This document shows positions 30,639 to 40,001 of a stretch of 64,000 nucleotides of DNA, piece by piece. The stretch's first letter is position 1. Every line of letters starts with the position of its first letter. The notes under the pieces are model-generated. The model was not told the DNA's origin. It ran no database searches and saw only the letters and a program-made list of their open reading frames with translations. Both the position numbers and the translations under genes were made by a program. The DNA comes from Ignavibacteriales bacterium (GTDB taxonomy: Bacteria > Bacteroidota > Ignavibacteria > Ignavibacteriales > Ignavibacteriaceae), in assembly GCA_016707585.1 (NCBI GenBank), contig JADJHL010000008.1, forward strand, positions 806,001-870,000, read 5' to 3'.

Positions 30639-31121
30639 TCAATTTAGAGATATGAACTTTTTAATCTTGTTCAGCTTGCTGTTACCAATTCCTTTAACAT
30701 TCAATAACTGATTGATGTTCGTAAATTTTTTAATTTGTTTCCGATATTCAACTATTTTTTTGGCTGTTTTTTCACCAATGCCGGGCAAATTAACCAATTC
30801 ATTTTCTGAAGCAGTATTGAGATTAATGCTGTTTTCTTTTGGTATTACTTTTTTAGTAATTTCTTTAAAGTTCTTTGACTCAAAATTTAATATATCTTTT
30901 TTGTAATCATCTACACTTTGTTCTGATTTTACTGAATCAGTTTTTGAATTGTAGAACTTTGCATCTTCATCAGAATAATCATAAACATTAAATTTAACTT
31001 CTTCAGTTCTTGCAATAAAAGATTTATATATAAAACCAGAAATAAAAACCACAAGCATAAAAACTAAAATTTTTATTTCGGTTTTTGTTACACCGATTTT
31101 TTTTGAAATTCTCTCGAGCAT
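30639..31121 (-). CDS. Membrane-anchored ComEA-like helix-hairpin-helix protein
   Basis: 160 residues. One membrane helix spans ~17-35 (IKILVFMLVVFISGFIYKS) with the C-terminal part outside. After a charged linker, residues ~95-160 hold two helix-hairpin-helix units (ASENELVNLPGIGEKTAKKI; FTNINQLLNVKGIGNSKLNK) typical of ComEA and related non-specific DNA binders. A DNA-uptake or envelope DNA-binding role is inferred from this architecture; the other competence genes are not in the window. Confidence 0.82.
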   Translation of the reverse strand: MLERISKKIGVTKTEIKILVFMLVVFISGFIYKSFIARTEEVKFNVYDYSDEDAKFYNSKTDSVKSEQSVDDYKKDILNFESKNFKEITKKVIPKENSINLNTASENELVNLPGIGEKTAKKIVEYRKQIKKFTNINQLLNVKGIGNSKLNKIKKFISLN

Positions 31122-31189
31122 TTTACCCCCGAGGCTATAAACAAAATTTAAATTGAATTAGACTTTATAAATTTAACGATTATTTATTA

Positions 31190-32344
31190 TTATAAACCAA
31201 ATCTCTTAAAAAAACCTTTATCATCGTCTTTATCTGATGTTTTAAAATTTGGTTGTTCAGCAAGTTCTTTAAGTAACTCTTTTTCTTTGTTACTTAATTT
31301 TTTTGGAACGTTAACATTTATTCTTACTATTTGATCACCGTGACCTGAATGATTTAAATGTTTAACTCCTTTATCTCTCATCTTTAACAATTTGCCTGAT
31401 GGTGTTCCAGGATCAATCTTTAACCTGGCTTTACCTACTAAAGTAGGAACGTCAACATCAGTACCTAAAACAGCTTCTGGAAAAGTAATTGTAAGATCAT
31501 AGATAATATCATCTTCTTCACGAATAAAATATTTGTGGTCCTCTTCTTTGAACACAACAATAAGATCGCCAGAATGTCCGCCGCGTTTTCCAGCATTACC
31601 TTCACCGCGCATAGTCATATAACTTCCTTCGTGTACACCTGCAGGAACATCAATATTTACATTAACTTCATCATTTATTCTTCCATCACCCATACATTTT
31701 TTGCAAGGTGTGTCAATCACTTCACCTTCGCCATTACAATTTGCGCAAGCAGTAATGTTAACAAATTGGCCAAACACAGATCTGGAAACAGATCTTATTT
31801 CTCCGGTTCCATTGCAAACAGGGCAGCGTTTTTTGGATGTATTACCATCTGCACCTGAGCCGCTGCATTGATCGCATTTAACTTGTTTTTTTAATTTTAT
31901 TTTTTTTGATGTGCCTTCTGCAATTTCTTCCAAAGTAAGTTTTAAATTTACTTTTAAATCAGAACCAGGAATTCCTCTTCCGCGTTGTCTTCCACGCTGT
32001 TGACCACCGCTAAAAAAATCATCAAATATAGACGAACCTCCACCGCTTCCAAAAATATCTGAAAAGTGTGAAAAGATATCGTTTACATCTGAAAATCCTT
32101 GTGAACCATATCCACTTCCTCTAACTCCATCGTGTCCAAATCGATCATATTTTGCGCGTTTGTCATCATTGTTTAATATCTCATAAGCTTCTGCGGCTTC
32201 TTTAAATTTTTCTTCAGATTCTTTATCGCCTGGATTTCTATCAGGATGATATTGCATTGCAAGTTTTCTGTATGATTTTTTTAAATCATCTTTACTTGCA
32301 TTTTTTGGAACTCCTAGTATTTCGTAATAATCTCTTTTAGCCAT
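31190..32344 (-). CDS. dnaJ: Chaperone DnaJ
   Basis: 384 residues with full type I DnaJ architecture. There is a J domain (1-70) with HPD in YHPDRNPGD, a Gly/Phe-rich linker, and four zinc-finger repeats ([32 protein letters not shown]). A C-terminal peptide-binding domain follows ([19 protein letters not shown]). It delivers unfolded substrates to DnaK and stimulates its ATPase. It lies 33 bases after grpE. dnaK is not in the window. Confidence 0.97.
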   Translation of the reverse strand: MAKRDYYEILGVPKNASKDDLKKSYRKLAMQYHPDRNPGDKESEEKFKEAAEAYEILNNDDKRAKYDRFGHDGVRGSGYGSQGFSDVNDIFSHFSDIFGSGGGSSIFDDFFSGGQQRGRQRGRGIPGSDLKVNLKLTLEEIAEGTSKKIKLKKQVKCDQCSGSGADGNTSKKRCPVCNGTGEIRSVSRSVFGQFVNITACANCNGEGEVIDTPCKKCMGDGRINDEVNVNIDVPAGVHEGSYMTMRGEGNAGKRGGHSGDLIVVFKEEDHKYFIREEDDIIYDLTITFPEAVLGTDVDVPTLVGKARLKIDPGTPSGKLLKMRDKGVKHLNHSGHGDQIVRINVNVPKKLSNKEKELLKELAEQPNFKTSDKDDDKGFFKRFGL

Positions 32345-32376
32345 TAATCTCTTTTCTTTTTGTGTGATTTAAAAAA

Positions 32377-32946
32377 TTAATCTTCACTTACAATAACTTT
32401 TGCATGTCTGATTACACGATCCTTATAGATATAACCTGTTTCAAGTTCATCTATAACTGTGTGCGAAGGAACTGAATCATCTGCTCTTTGCATTAAGGCT
32501 TCATGAAATTCCACATTAAATGGCTGCCCGATTGATTCAAACTTTTTTACTCCTTGTTCATCAAGAGTTTTTACCAGTTTATTATACACAAGCTGGATAC
32601 CTTCTTTTATTTTGGTTACATCAGTTTCTTCTGTCAAATGAGTAAGTGTTCTTTCTAAATCATCAACAGTTGGAAGTAGTTTTATTATAAATGATTCAGC
32701 AGCATACTTTAAAAGATTTAATTGATCATTTTCTGTTCTGCGTTTATAGTTTTCAAACTCCGCAGCTTTTCTTAACATTAATTCTTTGTATTGATTTACT
32801 TCAGTTTCAAGTGATGTTATTTTTTCTTCAACTTCTGATTTTACTTCAATATTACCAGATTGATTTTCTTCACGTTCAACATTTTCTGAATTGATGTTTT
32901 CATTCATTTCTTCGTTTAATTCATCATTAACTTTTTCTTTGGACAT
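32377..32946 (-). CDS. grpE: Nucleotide exchange factor GrpE
   Basis: 189 residues. An acidic coiled-coil N terminus (1-75, Glu/Asn-rich) precedes the GrpE signature AAEFENYKRRTENDQ. The four-helix bundle and beta domain follow (LLPTVDDLERTL; FNVEFHEALMQRADD; TGYIYKDRVIRHAKVIVS). It releases ADP from DnaK. It follows hrcA by 15 bases. Confidence 0.96.
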   Translation of the reverse strand: MSKEKVNDELNEEMNENINSENVEREENQSGNIEVKSEVEEKITSLETEVNQYKELMLRKAAEFENYKRRTENDQLNLLKYAAESFIIKLLPTVDDLERTLTHLTEETDVTKIKEGIQLVYNKLVKTLDEQGVKKFESIGQPFNVEFHEALMQRADDSVPSHTVIDELETGYIYKDRVIRHAKVIVSED

Positions 32947-32961
32947 TTAAATTATTTCTCC

Positions 32962-34007
32962 TTATTTATTTCCTGTTAAAACTTCTGATAACATTTCCCC
33001 GAGATATGCAACAATAGCAGCAACTTTAGAATACTCCATTCGTTTTGGCCCAATAATTCCAACAGTGCCGGATGTTTCGCCAAAAGTATATTCTTTAGTT
33101 ATTAAGCTGTACTCATTTAGTTTTTCGTCTTCAATCTCGCTACCGATTGTTATCAAAACATTGTTACTATTATCTAATCTTTTTTTATCCATAATATGGA
33201 TAATAATATCTTTATCTTCTATTAATTCTATCACGCCCTGAAACTTTTCCGGATCTTCAAATTCCGGTTGCTGAATAATATTTGTAGCGCCAGTTATTAA
33301 TATCTTTTCATCTTTTTTTACATCTTTAAAATTTTATCAACAGAATTTATAAACAATCTCATTACCGGTTTTTCATCAACACTTATATCCGTAAATCTTT
33401 CTTTAACTGTTGCACGAATTTCCTGGAATGTTAATCCATTCAATCTTTCATTTAGTAATGATTCAACATTTGGCAGTTTATCAATTTCAATTTCGGTTTC
33501 AAATTCAAGTGTAATTGTTTTAATCATACCAGATTGAATACTAACAACAACTAATAAACGTGTACTTGAAAGTGATACAAGTTGAATCTTAGTAAGAATT
33601 CCTTTATCAAGTGTAGGATATGTTACACAAGCAATTTGTTTTGTTATACTGCTTAACAAACGAGATGCAATCATTAATATTTCATCTGTCTCAATGATCT
33701 TTGTATCCAGGGTTTTATCGATAATACCTTTTTCGGAATTATTAATTGTTTGAATCTCCATCAATGAATCAACGTAATATCTATATCCTTTATCTGTTGG
33801 AACTCTGCCGGCAGAAGTATGCGGATGATTAATAAATCCGGAATCTTCTAGATCGGACATAATATTTCTAACCGTTGCGGGCGAAACACCAATATCAAAT
33901 GTTTTGGTGATATTGCGCGATCCAACAGGAGAAGCAGTTAAAATAAACTGCTGCACTATAGATCGTAGAATCGTTTTTTCTCGTTCGTTTAAATTTTCGT
34001 GAACCAT
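32962..34007 (-). CDS. hrcA: Heat-inducible transcription repressor HrcA, interrupted by one frameshift
   Basis: The spanning gene encodes ~348 residues, normal for HrcA. The first piece (34007-33318) has the winged-helix DNA-binding domain (LNEREKTILRSIVQQF, GVSPATVRNIMSDLEDSGFI, HTSAGRVPTDKGYRYYVD). The reading breaks after SVDKILK. The other frame continues DVKKDEKILITGATNIIQQP and runs to 32962 with the C-terminal TVGIIGPKRMEYSKVAAIV. One missing T (plus strand) in the TTT at 33325-33327 accounts for the break. HrcA represses heat-shock operons, and here it heads hrcA-grpE-dnaJ. No CIRCE repeat is visible upstream. Confidence 0.93.
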
Positions 34008-34080
34008 CTAAATAACTTTACATTAAAATCATTTTTTATTTAACAAATATATCAATAATTAAAAAAATAAGCAGAATATC

Positions 34081-34102
34081 TTTGATCACTATTGTGATGA
34101 AA
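34081..34102. promoter_or_regulatory. Candidate operator TTTGATCAC-N4-GTGATGAAA
   Basis: A 22-base dyad with 8 of 9 arm positions matching, in the 192-base divergent gap between hrcA and the di-heme peroxidase gene. The symmetry and half-site resemble CRP/FNR-family sites (TTGAT/TGTGA-like). No such regulator is encoded in the window. It lies ~100 bases upstream of the peroxidase start. Confidence 0.35.
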
Positions 34103-34199
34103 ACCCAATAATTGGTAATAAAAACTATTATTTGGATCAATAAAAATTATTATTTTAGATTCAGATTAATTAATCTATTTCATAATCAGTGGAGAAAAA

Positions 34200-35234
34200 A
34201 TGAAAAAACTTATCTTATTCCTACTTCCAATCTTTGCATTATTCTTAATTTCTTGTGGGGAAAAACAAGAAAACCCTAATGATATGCCTGATTTAGCTCC
34301 AGAAGTTGAAACTCAACTTATTGCAAAGGCGACCTCACTATTTGGTAAAATGCCTGATGTAATGCCTGGCACCGAAACAGATACGCCTGAATTAATTGAA
34401 TTGGGAAAAAAACTTTATAATGAAAAAGCTTTATCGGTAAACGGAACACAAAATTGTAACACTTGCCACGATATTACTAATGGAAAAGCAGGTGTTGATA
34501 ACAAATCACTTTCAGATGGCGCAATTCCAGGAACAAAAGGAACAAGAAACTCTCCAACAGTATTAAACGCCGGTTTTCATTTTGTTCAGTTTTGGGATGG
34601 AAGAGCAAAGGATTTGCAAGAACAAGCCGGCGGACCAATTCTAAATCCTGTTGAAATGGGAATGCCAAATGAAGCTGCTGTTGTAAAAGCTATTAATGGA
34701 ATTGTTGAGTACAAAGATTTATTTGTAAAAGCATATCCAAATGATAAAAATCCAATAACATATTTTAACATTACAAATGCAATTGCTGCTTTTGAAAGAA
34801 CATTAATTTCTCGTTCACGTTTTGATTTTTATTTAGCAGGAAATAAAAAATCTTTAACAAACAAAGAAAAAAATGGTTTAAAACTATTTACTGAGGTTGG
34901 ATGTATAACCTGTCATTCAGGTCATCAAATCGGTGCTAATCTTTACCAAAAAATGGGATTAGTCAAACCATATGAGAACACAAAAGATTTAGGTAGATAT
35001 GATGTAACAAAAGCTGAAACCGATAAATATATGTTTAAAGTTGCATCATTAAGAAATGCTGCTTTAACTTATCCATATTTTCACGATGGTGCTGTTGAAA
35101 AACTTGAAGATGCTGTCAAGAAAATGGCAGTTATGAATGTAGGAAAAGAATTAAAAGCAGAAGAAGTTGATCAGCTTGTAGCTTTTATTGGATCGCTTTC
35201 AGATTTTAATTTAACCAAAGTAAAAAAACAATAA
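34200..35234 (+). CDS. Di-heme cytochrome c peroxidase family lipoprotein
   Basis: 344 residues. GGAG lies just before the ATG. A lipoprotein signal peptide ends LFLISC, so the mature protein would carry a lipidated Cys. Two CxxCH heme c sites (CNTCH near residue 86, CITCH near 238) are spaced as in MauG/CcpA-type bacterial peroxidases. Family context motifs flank them (LGKKLYNEKALS, GTKGTRNSPTVLNAGFHFVQFWDGR, ASLRNAALTYPYFHDGAV). It reduces periplasmic hydrogen peroxide using electrons from cytochrome c. A Met or His distal ligand cannot be fixed by eye. The candidate dyad upstream may control it. Confidence 0.92.
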   Translation: MKKLILFLLPIFALFLISCGEKQENPNDMPDLAPEVETQLIAKATSLFGKMPDVMPGTETDTPELIELGKKLYNEKALSVNGTQNCNTCHDITNGKAGVDNKSLSDGAIPGTKGTRNSPTVLNAGFHFVQFWDGRAKDLQEQAGGPILNPVEMGMPNEAAVVKAINGIVEYKDLFVKAYPNDKNPITYFNITNAIAAFERTLISRSRFDFYLAGNKKSLTNKEKNGLKLFTEVGCITCHSGHQIGANLYQKMGLVKPYENTKDLGRYDVTKAETDKYMFKVASLRNAALTYPYFHDGAVEKLEDAVKKMAVMNVGKELKAEEVDQLVAFIGSLSDFNLTKVKKQ

Positions 35235-35696
35235 TAGGATTTCCATTAATAAAGTAGGTTGGCTTATAAAAGATTTTATAATTTTATTTAAATAGGACCC
35301 ATTTACCACGGACAAAGTTGAATATCTTTTTGATAAAAGTTTCATAGGGGTTGAAATGTTTTAAAACATTATAAGTCAACCTTTACATTAATAACATTTA
35401 AGTAATTTCTGCAATTCGATGAATAAAACCAGTATCTTATAAAATATTAATAATTTATTAAGTGTTCCTACCTCATAATGTAGATTCTTTAGGTTATCCA
35501 TAAAAAAAATGTAAAAATGAATATTTAAAACCTGGTTTCCTGTTATTAATTGTAAAGGTAAAGTTTATCCGTTTAAATAAATATTTTAATTAATCTCACG
35601 GGTTAAATGAGCAGTTACCACAAAAATTACGATTAAAAAACCTATTTTAGTAAGCTAAGTTTCTAATTAATTCTAAGATATTTATATGGTGTTTAA
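35235..35696. other. 462-base intergenic region with nested inverted repeats
   Basis: No supported ORF. It contains a perfect 16-base palindrome AATGTTTTAAAACATT (35355-35370). A longer-range pair also occurs: AGGTTGGCTTATAA (35256-35269) and TTATAAGTCAACCT (35369-35382, one mismatch) enclose ~130 bases. The rest is AT-rich, with no riboswitch core recognised. It could be a remnant mobile element or a leader for the following TonB receptor. Confidence 0.45.
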
Positions 35697-38081
35697 ATGA
35701 ACTTTTTTGTGGTAAAAAAACTATTCATAACGATTTTAGGTTTGTTTTCAGTAATCGTTTTCCCTCAAACCCTTGATTTAAAAGGAAAAGTAATAGATTC
35801 CAAAACTGATTTACCTATTTCCGGAGCCTATGTTTTTATTTCATCAAATCATTCAACTTATACTAATAATCAGGGACAATTCACAATGGCTGAAATACCT
35901 GAGGGTACATTCGAAATAAAGATTTCGCAATTAGGATATAAAATGTATTCAGAAAGTGTAACAATTAAAGCTAACTCAAATGTCTTAAATGTTAATCTTG
36001 AACCATCTTTAATTGAGCTTGATGAGGTTTTAGTGATTACAAGAAAATCAGAAGATTATTTAAAGAATTCGCCTTACTCAGAATTAATTATCAGCAGTGA
36101 AGAAATAAATTCTAAACCATTACAATCTCTGGCAGAAATACTAGAAGATCAACCTGGCATTGCACTTTTGCGCGATGGAATTTGGGGAACGGAAATAAGT
36201 ATTAGAGGATTTAACAGAGAAAATATTGTTACACTTATTGATGGGAATAGAATTCTAACTTCTACAGATGTAGCCGCCAGATTATCAATGATAAATTTAA
36301 ACGACATCGAAAAAATTGAAATAATAAAAGGAGCGTCATCTTCCATTTATGGCTCAGGTGCAACTGGTGGAATAATAAACATAATTACAAAATCACCTTC
36401 CTTTAATAATGGCTTTGCTTTGGATGGAAATTTTTCAACTCAATTTAATACTGTTAATGATTTATCTGTTTTTGCTGGTTTCTTATCAACAGGAGGATCG
36501 TTTTGGGCATCAAAGTTTTCAGGGTCTTATCGAAAAGCAAACAACACACAAACACCTTTGGGAGAGTTAAAAAACAGCCAGTTTGAAGACTATAGTTTTA
36601 ATGGTTCATTACACTTTTTAACTTTTACTAATCATAAGTTTTCCGTGGATTATCAATTATTCAGAGCAGAAGATGTTGGCATTCCCGGGTCTTCAATTTT
36701 CCCTAATAACGCTAATGTTCGTTATCCTTTTGAAAAGAGAGAATTAGTTTCTGCCGGTTATGAAATACAAAACATTTCGAAAATTTTTTACAAATTTTAT
36801 GCTAAATACTCCTATCAGTTTATTGCACGAAATGTAGAAAATATTCCGAACACAGTTCAAATAATTCCGGGTTCAGGCGGAACACCGACTAGAAGAGTGA
36901 GTGTACTAAAAATTGCTCCCGCTGCTGATCACAAAAGCAATAATCTTCTATTGCAGGGTAATTTTTTGTTGGCTGATTGGAATAACCTGGTTTTTGGTAT
37001 TGACTATTGGGACAGGAAATATATGGGCAACAGGGAAAAATTTCAAAAGATTGAAGTGCTTGATTCCATGGGTTTGGTTGTTAACACGACTAACAGGATA
37101 ACAGGAGAGAAACCTTTGCCAAATTCAACATATAGTAGTTTAGGAGTCTTTGCACAGGATGGAATCTCTTTAATAAAAGATAGATTAGATTTAAACCTTG
37201 GCGCACGTTTCGATTATATAAACATTTCTGGTGAAGAGACACTTAATCCACTTTATGAAATTGTAAATGGTTCGTTAAACAATAATCCAAACGGTCAGAG
37301 AATTATCTGGAACAAAACAGAATCAAACAATTCTTCGTTCAGCACTAATGTTGGTTTAAATTATTCAATAAATAATCTAATAAATGTTACATTAGGATTA
37401 GCATATTCATTTCGGTCTCCATCACTTGAAGAACGATTTCAGTATATAGATCAAGGCACTTTGCTTAGAGTAGGAAATCCTGAACTTGAGCCAGAAGAAG
37501 GAAAAAACATTGATATGGGGATAAGATTCTATTCGAACAAAGCTAAAATAATTTATAGTATCTTTTATGGTTATTTCGATAATCTTGTTTCAGAAATTCC
37601 AGGTACTTTTGAAGGTAGAAATGCTATGATAAAAACAAATATCGGGCAAGCACGAATATATGGATTTGATCTTAGCGCCGAATATAATTTTTATAGTAAC
37701 TATGTTTTTTACTCTACACTTTCATATGTTAAAGGAGATGATGTTACCAGCGGTGGTAATCTTCCGGAAATTGCCCCATTAAATGGGACGCTTGGTATAA
37801 AATTAAATATTGATGATTGGATTAACACTGATATTTCGTCAACATTATTTACTAAACAAGGTGATGTTGCAAAAGGTGAATTAAAAACTCCGGGTTATGC
37901 AATTTTTAATCTTTCAATTTCTTCAATGCCGATTGATTTTTCATCAGTAAAGATTAGATTATTTACGGGTATTGATAACATTTTTGATAAGGCATATCGT
38001 AATCATCTATCAACAACCAGAGGCAACTTAACTATTGAACCAGGAAGAAATTTGTTCGCAAAACTTGCGATTGAGTTTTAA
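35697..38081 (+). CDS. TonB-dependent receptor with carboxypeptidase-regulatory-like domain (FepA/BtuB-like plug)
   Basis: 794 residues. A signal peptide ends VFPQ. A carboxypeptidase-regulatory-like domain (~24-115; LKGKVIDSKTDLPISGAYVF) is followed by a plug (~125-240; PGIALLRDGIWGTEISIRGF, IEIIKGASSSIYGSGATGG) and a barrel with SFRSPSLEERF and GNPELEPEEGKNIDMGIRFY. It ends AKLAIEF. The single-plug layout without SusC features suggests a vitamin, siderophore or metal importer rather than a glycan system, but the ligand is not identifiable. The ribosome site is weak. A short gap leads to an EamA transporter in the same direction. Confidence 0.9.
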   Translation: MNFFVVKKLFITILGLFSVIVFPQTLDLKGKVIDSKTDLPISGAYVFISSNHSTYTNNQGQFTMAEIPEGTFEIKISQLGYKMYSESVTIKANSNVLNVNLEPSLIELDEVLVITRKSEDYLKNSPYSELIISSEEINSKPLQSLAEILEDQPGIALLRDGIWGTEISIRGFNRENIVTLIDGNRILTSTDVAARLSMINLNDIEKIEIIKGASSSIYGSGATGGIINIITKSPSFNNGFALDGNFSTQFNTVNDLSVFAGFLSTGGSFWASKFSGSYRKANNTQTPLGELKNSQFEDYSFNGSLHFLTFTNHKFSVDYQLFRAEDVGIPGSSIFPNNANVRYPFEKRELVSAGYEIQNISKIFYKFYAKYSYQFIARNVENIPNTVQIIPGSGGTPTRRVSVLKIAPAADHKSNNLLLQGNFLLADWNNLVFGIDYWDRKYMGNREKFQKIEVLDSMGLVVNTTNRITGEKPLPNSTYSSLGVFAQDGISLIKDRLDLNLGARFDYINISGEETLNPLYEIVNGSLNNNPNGQRIIWNKTESNNSSFSTNVGLNYSINNLINVTLGLAYSFRSPSLEERFQYIDQGTLLRVGNPELEPEEGKNIDMGIRFYSNKAKIIYSIFYGYFDNLVSEIPGTFEGRNAMIKTNIGQARIYGFDLSAEYNFYSNYVFYSTLSYVKGDDVTSGGNLPEIAPLNGTLGIKLNIDDWINTDISSTLFTKQGDVAKGELKTPGYAIFNLSISSMPIDFSSVKIRLFTGIDNIFDKAYRNHLSTTRGNLTIEPGRNLFAKLAIEF

Positions 38082-38116
38082 GTTTTATACAATCTGTTTT
38101 AATAAATTATAAATAT

Positions 38117-38995
38117 ATGTCCTGGTTTTTAATAGCATTATTATCTTCTTTTCTGTCTGCGTTTGCAGCAATTACTCAGAAAAAGGTTTTATTTAAACTT
38201 AATCCAGTTGAGTTTTCATTTCATTTATCCATCGTTAACCTTGTACTTGCGATTCCATTTTTTTTCTTCGTAAATTTTGAAACAATAAACTCGTACAACC
38301 TTTTTATACTATTTATTAAATCCGTAATTGGTGTGCTGGCATTTTTATGTGTAATGACTGCATTAAAGAATCTTCAAATAAGTAATGCATTGCCTTTACT
38401 TGCATTAACACCAGGATTAGTGGCTATTTTTGCATATATAATTCTTGGTGAAACACTAAAACCACTTGAGATTGCAGGATTGATATCATTGATAGCCGGA
38501 ACATATATACTTGAAAGTAAAAATCTGAAAGAAATTTTGTTTCCGCTTACTATATTTTTTAAATCTAAATACCACCATTACATCCTTGTAGCATTGTTAT
38601 TATTTACAGCTTCATCCATTTTAGATAAACTACTATTGGTTAAATTGAACTTTACTCCTGTATCGTTAACGGCATTTCAACACTTATATTTTGCAATCCT
38701 TTTTCTGTGTATTTTTTTAATATCTGAAAAGAAGTTTGAGATCAAAAGATTACTTCCAAATAAGCAGGATTATTTGTGGATTGCATTTATTTCGGTGTTA
38801 ACTCTCGGTTATCGTTTCAGCCAGGTTGTTGCGATCAGCATGTCATCAGTTGCTTTAACACTAGCTGTTAAAAGAACTTCAGTTTTATGGGCAACAGTTA
38901 TAGGTGGTAAAATATTTAAGGATACTAACTTGATAAAAAAAATAATTGCAGTTTTTTTTATTTTATTGGGAGCGATACTGATCTTAAGAGATTAA
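38117..38995 (+). CDS. EamA/DMT-superfamily transporter
   Basis: 292 residues with about ten hydrophobic helices in two EamA repeats. An internal conserved stretch (ALPLLALTPGLVAIFAYIIL GE) ends repeat one, and SVALTLAVKRTSVLWATVIG sits in repeat two. These are metabolite or drug exporters and importers of the inner membrane. The substrate is unknown. The two genes that follow start close behind, so a three-gene transcript is likely. Confidence 0.88.
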   Translation: MSWFLIALLSSFLSAFAAITQKKVLFKLNPVEFSFHLSIVNLVLAIPFFFFVNFETINSYNLFILFIKSVIGVLAFLCVMTALKNLQISNALPLLALTPGLVAIFAYIILGETLKPLEIAGLISLIAGTYILESKNLKEILFPLTIFFKSKYHHYILVALLLFTASSILDKLLLVKLNFTPVSLTAFQHLYFAILFLCIFLISEKKFEIKRLLPNKQDYLWIAFISVLTLGYRFSQVVAISMSSVALTLAVKRTSVLWATVIGGKIFKDTNLIKKIIAVFFILLGAILILRD

Positions 38996-39023
38996 AATAG
39001 ATGTTTCTAAATAATAAACAATT

Positions 39024-39515
39024 ATGATAATTGATATGTATACAGGAGCAGTTCAAGATTATTACCCAGACGATGTTGCACATTGTTATGGCTGCGGTAG
39101 ATTAAATGAACACGGGCACCAGATAAAAACTATCTGGGAAGGTGATGAAACACTAACACGTTTTACTCCAAAAGATTATCACACCGCAATTCCGGGTTTT
39201 GTTTATGGTGGGTTGATTGCTTCTTTAATTGACTGTCATGGAACAGGAACTGCAGCTCTAGCTGCTTATCGTGCAGAAAAAAGAGAGCACTATTCTAAAC
39301 CTGCATTTAGATTTGTAACCGCTTCTCTTCAAGTGGATTATTTAAAACCAACTCCGCTTGGTGTGAAACTTGAATTAAGAGGTAAAGTGATAGAGATAAA
39401 AGGGAAAAAAGTAATTACTGAAATTACAGTTTCAGCAAATGGAGAAATAACAGCCCGTGGAAAAGTTGTGGCTATACAAATGCCGGAAAGTTTTAAATTA
39501 AATAATAAAAGTTAA
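39024..39515 (+). CDS. PaaI/4HBT hotdog-fold thioesterase
   Basis: 163 residues. The hotdog core is seen in FTPKDYHTAIPGFVYGGLIA, with the helix SLIDCHGTGTAALAAY and the strand region SLQVDYLKPTPLGVKLELRG. An N-terminal HCYGCGRLNEHGHQIK is typical of a PaaI-like subfamily. It probably hydrolyses an acyl-CoA thioester in the cytoplasm. The acyl group is unknown. Confidence 0.86.
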   Translation: MIIDMYTGAVQDYYPDDVAHCYGCGRLNEHGHQIKTIWEGDETLTRFTPKDYHTAIPGFVYGGLIASLIDCHGTGTAALAAYRAEKREHYSKPAFRFVTASLQVDYLKPTPLGVKLELRGKVIEIKGKKVITEITVSANGEITARGKVVAIQMPESFKLNNKS

Positions 39516-39528
39516 TAGAAAGAAAAAT

Positions 39529-39942
39529 ATGTTAATTATAATTGGATCAGATGGAAACAATCTCGAAAGCCCAATTGCAAAAAGATTTGGGCATGCTGAA
39601 TATTTTATTCAATATAATACTGAAACAAAATCGTTTGAAGCATTTGTTAATAACGAAGAAGGACACAATCACGATAATCTTCAAGAGTTTTTAGATAACG
39701 GTGTAGAAGTTTTTATTGTTGGTAATATTGGGCCCCACGCTTTTGAAATAATCAATACTCCTAAAAGTAAAGTATTTCTAGCTAGAAAAATGACTGTTCA
39801 GGAATCAATTGAAAAATTTCTTAAAGACGAATTAAAACAATTTACTGAATCAACAGTTAAACAAAGTATTGGCCACGGTCCTGATGATGAGCATCATCAT
39901 GGAGATCATCATCATAATCAAGAACATGGAAAACAACATTAG
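39529..39942 (+). CDS. NifX/NifB-C-like (dinitrogenase iron-molybdenum cofactor) domain protein with His-rich tail
   Basis: 137 residues. The domain opens LIIIGSDGNNLESPIAKRFG, then EVFIVGNIGPHAFEIINTPK, the FeMo-cofactor-binding-like fold shared by NifX, NafY and stand-alone homologues. Residues ~117-137 are exceptionally rich in His, Asp and Glu (DDEHHHGDHHHNQEHGKQH), suggesting metal sequestration. No nitrogenase genes are in the window, so it is likely a stand-alone homologue in metal or redox-cofactor handling. It is 13 bases downstream of the thioesterase. Confidence 0.82.
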   Translation: MLIIIGSDGNNLESPIAKRFGHAEYFIQYNTETKSFEAFVNNEEGHNHDNLQEFLDNGVEVFIVGNIGPHAFEIINTPKSKVFLARKMTVQESIEKFLKDELKQFTESTVKQSIGHGPDDEHHHGDHHHNQEHGKQH

Positions 39943-40001
39943 GGTAGTGAGCGCAATAAAAACAACTAGTAGTGTTCAATAGTTTCCATAAGATCTAATT
40001 C

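Noticed and set aside
34008..34199. Possible CIRCE element upstream of hrcA
   Set aside because: No TTAGCACTC-N9-GAGTGCTAA inverted repeat is present in the gap on either strand. Only the separate TTTGATCAC dyad is found, closer to the peroxidase.
35254..35385. Intact insertion sequence
   Set aside because: No transposase frame lies between the inverted pair, and no target-site duplication was recognised.
35235..35696. Cobalamin or other riboswitch leader for the TonB receptor
   Set aside because: No B12-box-like or other recognisable conserved core was found; only palindromes are visible.
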